Part shown: positions 32,566 to 43,199 of the stretch, piece after piece
Numbering within the stretch: position 1 is the stretch's first letter
Layout of the letters: every line of letters begins with the position of its first letter
Assembly (NCBI GenBank): GCA_963565915.1
Contig: OY751486.1
Span: 3,348,001-3,412,000 of the forward strand
Direction of reading: 5' to 3'
DNA length: 64,000 nt
Source: Entoloma clypeatum
Lineage: Eukaryota > Basidiomycota > Agaricomycetes > Agaricales > Entolomataceae
Notes under the pieces: model-generated
Seen by the model: only the letters and a program-made list of their open reading frames with translations
What the model was told of the DNA's origin: nothing
The model's database searches: none
Translations under genes and position numbers: made by a program

Positions 32566-35500
32566 CTAGATCTCGACTTCCAGGCGAGATATGATGTCGT
32601 CCGGGGTGTCTGTGAAATTCTCATATGGTTTAAATTCCAATCCTTCAAAGATGTTTGCGCGTAAGCGCCGGGGTGCATTCGGGTTTAATTTAAAGAAGTC
32701 CTCCGCTGCTTCCTTGGCATGTTCTAGGTGATCCTCGGGTTCCCACGTGTTGTGGTCCTGAGTCAGACCCTCCCATTGTACTAAATATTCCAGCTTCCCT
32801 CTCTTCAACCTTGAGTCAATAACTTTAGCGACATCGTACTCCTCTTCGCCATTGATAACTATTGGGTTTGGTGCCTGCACCCTTTGTGATATAAATAGTG
32901 GTTCTTTAAATAATCGGACCCATGATACATTGATGACCGGGTGGATTTTCCAAGTTTTTGGTAATTTAAGTTCTACAGTGTGTGACCAAATGATTTGGGT
33001 TATGGTATAGGGTCCAATCCATCGTTCAGCAAGTTTCTTTAAGGGTCGGTTCAACTTTAGGTCTTTAGTTGATAACCAAACTTTGTCGCCAACTTTGTAA
33101 ACTGGTGCATCACCCCGTTTCAGGTTCGCATACCGTTCCATCTCTTCTCGTGCTTTTACTAGCGCTGCTTCTGCCTCCTCATGAATCTTCTTCATTCGCT
33201 CTGCAAATTCTTTTGCCGGTTCTGACTTTTCTGCCCTCCGAGGTTCTACGCCCATCCTAGGGTTAAACCCATAATTTACATAGAACGGTGAAAACTGAGT
33301 TGCCGTGTGAATTTTATTATTATAGGCGAACTCTGCAGTTGCCATCCATTTGGGCCAATCTGTTTGCTGATGGGAAATAAATGATCTTAGATATTGCTCC
33401 AACTCCTGGTTGATGTGTTCTGTCTGTCCGTCTGTTTGCGGATGATACGCCGTTGATAATTTAGTTGTGATCCCCAATATTTTATTTAGTTCCTTCATAA
33501 ATATCACTGCAAATTGTGGTCCTTGGTCTGATGTTAACGATTCCAGCAGTCCATGAAGTTTCCAGACTTTGTCCTGATATAGTTTAGCTAATCCTTCTGC
33601 TGAGACTTCATCGTGTGTTTTGATAAAGTGTGATTGCTTTGTCAATCTGCAAGCCACAACTAATACTGTGTTGTACCCCTGAGCTTCTGGAAGTCCTACA
33701 ATAAAATCTGCTGTAACATGTTTCCATGGTCCTGCATGTTCTGTGTTTGCTTTTAATTTACCGGCTAGCGGTTGAGGCACGTTTTTTGATCGTTGACATC
33801 TGTCGCAGCCCTCGACGTATGCTTTGACCATGTTTGTAATACTAGGCCACCAATAATTATGTGTAACCAATTCCAGGGTCTTCCACTGCCCTGGGTGTCC
33901 TGCAACTGGGTTGTCATGGTGTAATTTAATTATTTCCTCCCTGAGTTCCTGACTTTTCGGAACATAAACTTTTCCTCAATGTAACCAGAGTCCCTGCTCT
34001 TCGTGCCATTCGTCTGCGCGCAATGTTTTGGTATTTGTCTTTTTTAACTCTTCCACTGCTTTCAATACTTGTTCATCAAACTCCTTGGCATCCCTGATGC
34101 GTTTTAATAGTTTACTTTCTTGTCCATCAATAAGTATGTGACCTCGATCCATTGCTCGCAAGTGGAAGTATTCGGGTTTTAATAATGTTACGTCTTCATT
34201 GTCATTTTCCACCCCCTTTCTATGATCAACCCTTCTTGAAAGAGCATCCACCTTTCCCATTGAGGTGCCAGCCTTGTGTATTAATTTGAAATTGAAACGT
34301 GTTAGATACAACGCCCAGCGTGCTTGTCTGCGATTAAGCTTTCGTCCCTGCATGAAGTACTCAAGGTTTTTATGATCGGTCCAGATCTCGACCTCGTGTT
34401 TGGCTCCTTCAAGGTGGTGTCTCCATGCTTCCAGCGCTCGAATTATGCCCAGCATTTCTTTATCGTGTACATCGTAATTTCGTTCCACGTCATTCAATCC
34501 TTTAGATAGAAAGGCACATGGCCTCCATTTCTCATCCTCGCATTCCATAGATAGAATTGCTCCTGTAGCAAAGTCCGATGCGTCTGATTCTACTCTCAAC
34601 TTCCGATCCGGATCAGGAGATACTAATATAGGTGCTTTCGTGAATAATTTTTTTAGCATATCAAACGCTTCTTCCTGTTCCTCTTTCCAATTCCAGATTG
34701 TTTCTTTCCTTGTTAATTTATGTAATGGCCCTGCCACTTTAGAGAAGTCTTTGACAAATCTTCAATAGAAATTGGCCAATTCTAGAAACGACTGGACTTC
34801 TTTGACTTTCATTGGTTTCGGCCATTGTTTGATGGCGTCTACTTTTGAAGGATCCATTCGAATTCCGTCTTTCCCAATAATTAACCCTAAGAACTCTATT
34901 TCGTTCCTGTCAAAGAAACATTTTCCCGGCTTTAAGAATAAGTCGTTTTCCCATAATCTTTTTAGAATTTCCTCCACAATTTCACTGTGTCCTTTTTCTC
35001 CTTCAGTTGCTACCAATATATTGTCAATATAGATAACTACGTCTCCTTGATCAATCAAGTCTCTAAATATGTCGTTCATCATGGTTTGAAACGTGCTTGG
35101 GGAATTATTTAATCCGAAGAACATAACTGTTGGTTCGAAGGCTCCATCTGGGGTTGTAAATGCCGCTTTCCACTCGTCTCCTTCTTTGATGCGTACATTG
35201 TTATACCCCCATCTGAGGTCCATTTTGGTAAACTTTTTCTTTCCCTTTAATTTATTGATCAATTCCGGAATCAACGGAAGTGGACAATTATTGCGAACGG
35301 TCCAGCTGTTAATATGTCGGTAATCCTGTACCATTCATTTCTTTCCGTCCTTTTTGGGTATAAAGAATACTGGCAAAGTTTGTGGTGACTTGGTAGGTCA
35401 AATATATCCTTTGCGTAATTGATTGTTCACAAATTCGGATACTTCTTTCCTTTCATCTGGTGACAGGGGATAGACTTTGGCCTTTTTTGGTACGAAATCC

Positions 35501-36453
35501 AGTTTTAAGTCTATAGCGTGATCCCATGGTTTCCTGACTGGTAATCTCTCCGATGCTTTCTTTTCAAAGACTGATAGATATTTGTGATATTTCTGGGGGA
35601 CAACCTGTTCTGCCGGTACTTCCTCTGAGGGTTCTTCCCTAGCTGCCCTGAGCATGTGGATTACTTCCTCCTTCACGTCTTCCTCATTTCCTTCTACTAC
35701 CTCTTCCATTCTTCCACCCCATCTGGTCCTTGCAGTTTTATTTAAGTAACATGTTCGACGCATGCCACATTCTTCTGGACATCTTGATAATTTAATTTCC
35801 GCTTTTTCCCAATTGATTTCTGGATTATGACGTTTCAGCCAAGTATGTCCAACGATAATTTTAGCTTTTCCTAGGTTGCATGCTTCAAACACTGAGATCT
35901 CCACGTGTCCTTTATACCGCATAGCCATGACTCCTTCATGCGTGATCGAACCTCCTTGGTTAAGTGTGCCATCAACATTGTAGACCCGAATGGGGAAAGG
36001 TAGTTCCCTTAATTTAAGGTTGTTCTTTTTGGCGAAGTCCAGATCTATGAACATCCCTGTCGCCCCTGAGTCTAATAATGCTTCAACATCAAATGTGCGT
36101 TTGTCCTGCAACGTTTCCAGCATGATTTTCATCATAAGCTCCTTCTCCACAGAAGCGGATTGAATAAAAGATGGTTCCCCCATAGAGTCCGTTTGCCTAG
36201 TTAAGTTATCTGATTCTTCGCAACAGGGAATTAAGCATTCATCTGTAGGGGACAAACCAAGCCTTGTTGCCGAGGGCTCCCCAATGATATAGTTTACAAG
36301 CATATCTAAGTCCGATTCATCTGTGCTATTTTTTTGGGTTTTTACCTTTTTGGGTTTGTCCAACAGTATTTTATTGTATGTAACTGCTGTGTCCGTAAGC
36401 TTTTGAAACCAAGAATTTACAGTGTCTTTATGTATGTAAGAGTCTACAGGCAA
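32566..36453 (-). pseudogene. Gypsy G1 pol polyprotein with TGA stops
   Basis: Continuous frame broken only by TGA at about 35398, 35338, 34760 and 33975. Protease has LLDSGATGMFID. RT has KMDLRWGYNNVRI and VVIYIDNILV; the expected catalytic YIDD is YIDN. RNase H has [11 protein letters not shown]. The integrase zinc region (HDNPVAGHPG, CDRCQRSK) is followed by TADFIVGLP (Asp), LTSDQGPQF (Asp) and GQTEHINQELE (Glu). A GPY motif (RWIGPYTIT) and a chromodomain (EEEYDVAKVIDSRLKRGKLEYLVQWEG) complete the product, which ends at 32566. The chromodomain normally steers integration to heterochromatin. The RT active-site change and the stops make it inactive. Confidence 0.92.
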
Positions 36454-36488
36454 TTGTTCATATCGATTTGTCAGAGCCAGCGGGGGAA

Positions 36489-37563
36489 TTACTGGTTGAC
36501 GTTTACAAAATCCTGCTGCACTGCAGCCTGTCCGTTGTTCTGAGCCGGTTGGCCCTGCTGTCCATTATTAGCTTGGCGCGCTTGACGCCTCGCGTTGATT
36601 TGTCTCAAAATTTCCTCCTCCTCTTGTTCGTCGATCTGTTCAATCATTGCTGCTTGCACCCTGCGCTGCGGCTGTCTGCAATCTCGGGCAAAATGCCCCT
36701 GTCCGCCGCAGTTATAACAATTACCAGGAGCGCGTCTCTGGTTCCTATCGACGTCCATTGCATTTGGATCCCATCGTGGTTGCTGCGGTTGTTGTTGTTG
36801 ACCGTTTTGTTGTTGAGGACGGTACCCCCCATTCTGTTGTTGCCCAAAGGGCCTCTGTTGCTGCTGTTGTCCATATGCGGGCCGATTGCCCCATGTGTTA
36901 CGTTGTTGTCCAAAGTTATTGCCAGTCCTCATGCCTGGTCTTGCTGCGAAGGTTTCTTCTGCTCTGCCGATTGCCAAAATTTCTTCACAGGTGCCCTGCA
37001 CCGTGGACTTCCTCCTCCCTTGCTGGAAGAGTTGTTGCATGATAGATTCCTTGGTGTTCCTTTCCAAAAGGGTTACACCGTGCCTTTCCTCAATCTTGCC
37101 CTTGATCACCAGGGTCCCAAATTGCATAATCCAATCATCGGTCTTCATTGAACCTTGCTTAAAGCTCTCGATTTTGGATCGGGCCCATTCGATCTCAGTG
37201 GTGGGATGAAACCTCGTTGTGATTTCACCAACTAGCTCTCGATACGTTGGCCAATCTTCTGATTCCATACATTGATTCAAACGGGTTTCCCCGTAAACTC
37301 CTGCCGTGGGACCGTCCAATCGTGACCACACTGCAATGCACACTTCTTCTTCTCCATTGAATAGTTCTCGGTTAGTCCACCATACTGTGAACGTTGCTTT
37401 GGATCCATTGTATTTGCCGGGATCCGCGGCGACTTCTAATTTCCTTCCACGATTGTTGTTTTGTGGGGGGGGGGTGATTGAATAGTGGTATCGGAGGTAA
37501 GGGTGATGGTGCGTGGTGGTGTTCAAATTCTTCGTCGAATTGGGCATTGGTGCCTTCGGCCAT
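36489..37563 (-). pseudogene. Gypsy G1 gag, frameshift at a G10 tract
   Basis: The start MAEGTNAQFDEEFEHHH at 37563 runs to a homopolymer (G10 on the plus strand, 37465-37474), where the frame changes. Downstream, QNNNRGRKLEVAADPGKYNG, the capsid-like FNGEEEVCIAVWSRLDGPTAG, EWARSKIESFKQGSM, a glutamine-rich stretch and a CCHC zinc knuckle CYNCGGQGHFARDC remain open to the stop at 36489. The indel in the homopolymer could be real or a sequencing error. Gag packages the RNA into particles. Confidence 0.88.
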
Positions 37564-38143
37564 GATGGTGTGATGAGGGAGAGTGGTTGTTTTTGGAACA
37601 GTAGTACCTTGCGTTGGGCGCGCGACCCTGTTCTAATGCTTAGGCGGGAAAAAATCTAAAAGAAAAGAAAAACCCAAAGAGCGATCTGTTTACCCAGGTA
37701 GCCGATTTACCCGAGCAAAGGAAGATCTAGGAAAAATGAAGTCCACGCAGTCAGATATCCTACGCGCGCTGGACTGGTCGATATCCTGAAATAGGGTCGG
37801 GGGTTGGTACACCTTTTGCGATCTAGACATGTACGGTCTGCTCTCTCCAACCGTCACACGTGCCAGCAGCTTTCCCAAAGGTTAGTTGCGTCGGCCTTTG
37901 GTCACCTCAACACGGGACGGGCTCAACGTTTCCCTATGTGTCTCAAACGGCAACGCTAGATATAGTGGGTGCGCCAAGCGTTTCTCTTCTTATCCCTGAA
38001 GTCCGGGAGATCCCCCTTAACGCTAGGGTCTGCGTGTAATAACGAAGTGCGACTTTTAATGCAAAAGTGCGAAACGGCGGGGATAGTGATGATAGAGTGG
38101 GAAGTGTGTGTTTGGGCGGGCGAGTAGAAAGAGCTTGTTCTTC

Positions 38144-38432
38144 TGTTGAGGCGACGCTAAGTCAAACGACGTCGCGAGCCCAAACTTAGGAATGAAGTGG
38201 AAAGATGATGAGAGAACTGTATTGCCAAGAGACCCAGCGGGAATCCCAAGAGAACAAGCTATCGAATACAAGTGAAAGTACCCTACTTATATATGTAAAT
38301 TCCATGAGGCTGCATTGTGGCAGCGTCATGCTGCGCGATAATGATAAGATGTCCTCATGTATGATATGATGTAGATAAGATAAGATCGAGATAAGATAAG
38401 ATAAAGTGAAAGGTGAAAATACGATCATAACA
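38144..38432 (-). repeat. 5' LTR of Gypsy G1
   Basis: 289 bp, the same length as the partner at 32266, with about seven substitutions between them. Confidence 0.93.
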
Positions 38433-39049
38433 GCGCCCTGTACCTGGTGTGCGCCCCTTTGGGCTGCCCCAGGAACTTTCCCTTTTTTCTGGCTGCATAA
38501 TCTCAGATTTGATGCTGACTAAAAATTGTTCCTAGATGAAAGGATCTTGCATCTGCTTCCGATATGGCTTCATTATTGAAGGCCATTATTGTCACAAACC
38601 CATCCGCGTTATTCAGTGTGTTGATGGTTTCCACAAACTTCACTTCTGTCATCAGGTTTGCATGGTCACACCACACATCCGGAAAGTAAAGGTCACGCAA
38701 TTGCAGTGTGGATGGCATGCACGTCATGTCTGTATGCGCAAGTGTGGAAAGAAAGCAGTATGTACCTTAATCTATCTCCTCTTTGCTAGTTCACCAAGCC
38801 CTTCCAGAATCCCTGGGTGGGACGTCCACTGAATGTTTGGAGAGCTCAGACAAGGGACTTACTGTCCCCTTTTGAACACAACAGTGATGAGAGTAGACAA
38901 GCCACCCCATGTATTGTAAAGATTGAAGCGCCAAATTAGGCAGCTATCTTAAAAATACACACAGCATTGTGACATTTTAATCACACCTTAAAAGGCTATT
39001 ACATAAACTCTCTCTGACATGTGTCACAAACAATTGAGACAATACCTCT
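38433..39049. other. Unassigned stretch with a 75-codon minus-strand frame
   Basis: The minus-strand frame at 38727-38503 (DLYFPDVWCDHANLMTEVKFVE...) has a protein-like composition. Intron-like GTACAT...ACAG (about 38770-38732) and GTAAGT...CCAG (about 38860-38815) lie upstream. I could not join them into one frame and do not recognise the family. It may be a relic of a transposon gene. The word tgcgcccctttgggct also occurs near 45081. Confidence 0.3.
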
Positions 39050-39894
39050 TTGTTATATACCATTCTGGCTCCAACAACCTCTGATCATCTCCGATCAATT
39101 CCAATCAATTCCACTCCAATGATCTCCAATCAATTCTGATATTCCGGACATCTGTTACCTCCGCATCTCTGCATGTTGCCATCTTGCATTTCATATTCAT
39201 AACTCCATGCCTTTATGCATTTCATATCCATATTCCCGTTTACTTATGCATCACCTTTTCCGCATGGTCTGTTGACTGACATCTCTGATGTTCAATACAG
39301 TCGCTGGCAACTTACGCCACAACTCCGAACCTACTCTGACCATCTCCTAAAGTAATCACATTTAGATATTTAAGCTCATACCATACCTGTAGTTCCTCAG
39401 TTCGAATATCAACCAAGTTCACTCCTCTACTCTCAGTTCATGCCAGAGATCCTCGCTGTGGCACAATATGCTGACGACATCATCATCTTCTGTTCCTCCT
39501 CCATCATTACCCTTCAACGAGCTCAGTACTGTGTCTGAGTCACAACTCCGATGTCGTCCGACCACTTCCACGTCAGTGTGTCCCTCACCGAGATCTCTCC
39601 GAGAACCTCTGCACCTCTGACCTCTCCTCCGACCTCCTGAAATTGGGACACCTTATCCAACAAACAGCATCGCTTCTTGATCCGCTACCACCATGTGCAC
39701 AGCCACCAGTGGAGCCAACACCTCGCTTTATCGCCACATCGCGCGACATCCAGCACTCTGATCGGTATCAAAACACTCTCTCCGACCACTTCCACGTCAG
39801 CGTCCGACCACTTCCACGTCAGTGTGTCCCTCACCGAGATCTCTCCGAGGACCTCTGCACCTCTGACCTCTCCTCCGACCTCCTGAAATTGGGA

Positions 39895-40310
39895 CACCTT
39901 ATCCAACAAACAGCGGCACAACACATACATTGAAGCCATGTCCCTTCCCTTCGTTGTTCCTCCGCATTTCCAGAGTTCCGCTCCAGTCTCAGTCCTACGT
40001 CTGACGTCTGACAGACTCCGACGAAGCTCCGACTTTTCACCCACTTAACACTCTTACTGGTTTAAATTGCTCTTGGATATTTGCTGACCACTGTTTCTTT
40101 TAAAAATAAACATGTCCTCAATCACATCTTTGATTGCTGTTCCCATTCTTGATGACTGTTAAGTAGGTGAAATGTCGGAGCTTCGTCGGAGTCCGTCGGA
40201 GGTCGGACATAGGACTGAGACCGGAGCGGAACTCCGGAAATGTGGAGGAACAACGAAGGGAAGGGACATGGCTTCAATGTATGTGTTGTGCCGCTGTTTG
40301 TTGGATAATT
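39895..40310. repeat. Central palindrome of element Y
   Basis: A stem of about 150 bp: ttatccaacaaacagcggc...aagctccgac at about 39900-40030, with its complement at 40165-40310. A loop of about 105 bp lies between cacccacttaaca and tgttaagtaggtg. The RNA of either strand would form a long hairpin. Confidence 0.75.
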
Positions 40311-42478
40311 TTTTTTTTTTTTTGGTGTCAACAATTTATATACCGGTACCCTGAGGGCAGTCTGGTCGCCTACTACTGCAAGTCGGCAGTAAAGAATTTT
40401 AACGTGCATGTGGGCTAGCACAGAAATGTCCAAAAAATAGAAAAGACGGTACAGTGATAAGATGCAATCAAGGGACTACAGAGGAGAGCATACACCAAAA
40501 GTAACACGATATGTAGAGAGAGACAACATACATGTAGCTGGATACTCCTTGAGGGGAGTATGACTTTAAGCGTCCCCATGACCAGTTTACACCTCCCCAT
40601 CATCACCGCCACGGCCAGAGGCAGGAGCTTTCCGACGAGTACCGGTTTCCCCGGTCAAGGGACGTACATGGAGATCGAGCCCAGATGGCTCGCCCCTCGA
40701 ATATCGGGCCATGATCCAGCCCCAGTCAAAACGGTGCTGCCAAAACTGGCAGCGTGGAGAGTTGGCAGCATGAGGTTTGCTGCAGTTCTTGCAATGAGCG
40801 TTGTGAGGATAAGGAGTCCCTTCGGTGGTGGGAGGAACGGGAGGGTTCGCATCAGGGCGTCCCTTTCAGCAGGTGGCAAGAGAGCAATGGTTTTCTTCGC
40901 GGTGAGGACCCCTACAAATGGGGCAGAATACATGCGTGGAGTTGCAGAAGTTCGTGTTATGTCCCCACAAACAGCAGCGGGTGCAGAGAGGCATACCAAT
41001 CTTCATGGAGGCCTTTCAGAAGAAGCAGACCGTTGTCCCCAAGTTTAGGGAGCGGTTGACGAATGTCTTCATCCGGGAGCCAGTTTGGGAGTCCCAGATG
41101 TCAAAATAGATGGTGCATGTGTCGGTGCACCTGGAATCACGAACAATCCGGGGTGGAGCCGCAAGGCAGATGCTGTCTTTGAAGACAGAAGAGTGGAGGG
41201 CGCTTTCAGCGTCCTTGGAGGTGATAGGTCTGTCACCGCGGTAAAATGGGACACCTACGAGTTTACAGAATGAGCGGGATGAAGGCACCTCGCAACAGAC
41301 TGTGGATCCTTCGGGAACGACGGAGCATACGAAGGTTTCCAACCTGGAGAGGTCGGAGGGTGAAGGGACGCTGGTTGTGGTGAGGCAGAGCCCACCGTAA
41401 GCCAGGCGGAAGGATTCGACCATGATTGAGCTCTGGAATGAGTCGACATGGCGAGAGATGTGTGTGGCCAGTGGGAGAAGGTCTACCGTAGTATCCTTCA
41501 CATCCACGACAACAACGATGGAGCAGCGTGAGGGGCCGTTGGACGTGTTGTAAGGGCGATGTCTAGCAACAGGAGGTGTGTTCCGCCCAGGTTGGGGGTT
41601 CACAGGGGAAGGAGGAGGCGGGGGGCCACTAGGTGCCTGAGCAGCACGAGGCGGCCTCTTGCGACCGGAGGGGGGAGGGCGAGGGGGGCCAGCAGGGGCA
41701 CGGTTCGGTCTGGGGGGTTCCACGTCCAGGTCCATGGCACCACCACCTGTAGCAGCATCAGCAGCCGGAATAACCGGCGCCGCCGCAGGGGCAGTGGGGG
41801 GAGGAGGTCAAGGAGGAGGGGGTCGGGGGGGCCGACATGTCAGAGGAGGGGGAGGGGGAGGCAAAGCAGCCACAGCTTCTGCCGGGGTGTAAAGGCCGAT
41901 GTCGTTAAACTTCATCGCCATGTGTTGGTAGACAGGACCAAAAAGGTCCTTCGCACCTGGATTGTCACGAAAATGTTGGAGAGTCTCGGGTTTACTCACC
42001 CACTCTACCAGATAACCAAAGACCTGGGTGGCCGCTTCAATGTCGACGCTGTTGGGAACCGCCCCAGCACCAGAGGAGTTATTCTGAATAAATTGATCCA
42101 GGCATTCAACCACGGATCCTAGGAGGGGTGAGAGGGTGGTAACTCGCTCGAGAGAGGACAGAGGAGAAGGAGAGGGAGAGGGGGAGCCGGGGCTCGACCC
42201 CTGTCAGGCCTTCTTTCGGACTTGAGGGGACACAGAGCTTCAGCTTGGAAGCAAGCATTATGTTCGGCGGAGGTTTCGTAGTGCCAGTTGATCATGCTAG
42301 AGAGAGTGGATGGCTCCTGGGGGAGTTCACTCCACATGGATTCGTCCTGTTGCGAAAGGCTGGAAGTTGGAGCATGAGAGGGAGCAGGTGCCCCCCCCCC
42401 CCCCCGACCCCCCCGACCTCTGGATCGGCCTGATCTCGATGCCATTGTATAAACGATGACAGGGAGGAGGCCTGGAGA
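40311..42478 (-). mobile_element. LINE with ORF1 and poly-A tail but no ORF2
   Basis: Minus strand. It starts near ccaggcctcctccctg (42478), encodes ORF1 (42445 to about 40590), then has about 260 bp of 3' untranslated sequence and a 15-16-nt poly-A tail (poly-T at 40311-40326 on the plus strand). No endonuclease or reverse transcriptase lies between. It sits in the right arm of Y. Compared with the left arm, about 120 bp of target are missing at the insertion point and no duplication is seen. Confidence 0.78.
40590..42445 (-). pseudogene. LINE ORF1 (Gag-like, three CCHC knuckles)
   Basis: Begins MASRSGRSRGRGGRGGGG at 42445, after which one frame change (about 42120) is needed. The next parts are VVECLDQFIQNNSSGAG, FGPVYQHMAMKFNDIGLYTPAEA, a proline-rich region with an in-frame TGA (41808), AMDLDVEPPRPNRAP, VESFRLAYGGLCLTTTSVPS, FCKLVGVPFYRG and CTIYFDIWDSQTGSRMKTFV. 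The tail has three CCHC-type knuckles: CTRCCLWGHNTNFC, CPICRGPHREENHC and CKNCSKPHAANSPRC. Two more TGA codons interrupt this tail (TVCFF then KASMK; SLATC then KGRPD). The protein would bind LINE RNA. This layout is typical of agaricomycete LINE ORF1 proteins. Confidence 0.8.
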
Positions 42479-43199
42479 GTGTTTTGATACCGATCAGAGT
42501 GCTGGATGTCGCGCGATGTGGCGATAAAGCGAGGTGTTGGCTCCACTGGTGGCTGTGCACATGGTGGTAGCGGATCAAGAAGCGATGCTGTTTGTTGGAT
42601 AAGGTGTCCCAATTTCAGGAGGTCGGAGGAGAGGTCAGAGGTGCAGAGGTTCTCGGAGAGATCTCGGTGAGGGACACACTGACGTGGAAGTGGTCGGACG
42701 ACATCGGAGTTGTGACTCAGACACAGTACTGAGCTCGTTGAAGGGTAATGATGGAGGAGGAACAGAAGATGATGATGTCGTCAGCATATTGTGCCACAGC
42801 GAGGATCTCTGGCATGAACTGAGAGTAGAGGAGTGAACTTGGTTGATATTCGAACTGAGGAACTACAGGTATGGTATGAGCTTAAATATCTAAATGTGAT
42901 TACTTTAGGAGATGGTCAGAGTAGGTTCGGAGTTGTGGCGTAAGTTGCCAGCGACTGTATTGAACATCAGAGATGTCAGTCAACAGACCATGCGGAAAAG
43001 GTGATGCATAAGTAAACGGGAATATGGATATGAAATGCATAAAGGCATGGAGTTATGAATATGAAATGCAAGATGGCAACATGCAGAGATGCGGAGGTAA
43101 CAGATGTCTGGAATATTGGAGGACGATCGGAGTGGATCGGAGACTCAGAGATGTATATAACAGTTTCCACACTTGGATCTTAGAGCAGCATAATTATTG

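Larger units (their letters stand above)
32266..38432 (-). mobile_element. Gypsy G1, full-length chromovirus-type element
   Basis: 6167 bp on the minus strand with LTRs of 289 bp each. Gag, protease, RT, RNase H, integrase and chromodomain are present in order, and a purine tract (gaaagggggtaa) abuts the 3' LTR. Inside are at least four TGA stops and a frameshift. The LTRs differ at about seven sites. The 5-bp flanks (gattg and gcgcc) do not match, so the element may be a recombinant between two insertions or have lost one flank. Confidence 0.92.
39050..43170. mobile_element. Inverted-repeat element Y
   Basis: The left arm (about 39050-40045) and the right arm (40149-43170) are inverted copies around a 105-bp centre. 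The right arm is interrupted by a LINE (40311-42478). Shared words include ggcacaatatgctgacgac (near 39461) and its complement near 42790. Each arm holds a short frame, AQYADDIIIFCSSS, that resembles the catalytic motif of a LINE reverse transcriptase. The left arm also has an internal direct duplication, with the block ending ttatccaacaaacagc at about 39668 and again at about 39915. No transposase and no clear target duplication are seen. Confidence 0.6.

Noticed and set aside
39445..39540. Functional reverse transcriptase gene at AQYADDIIIFC
   Set aside because: Only about 30 residues are recognisable, with stops around them; at most a captured fragment.
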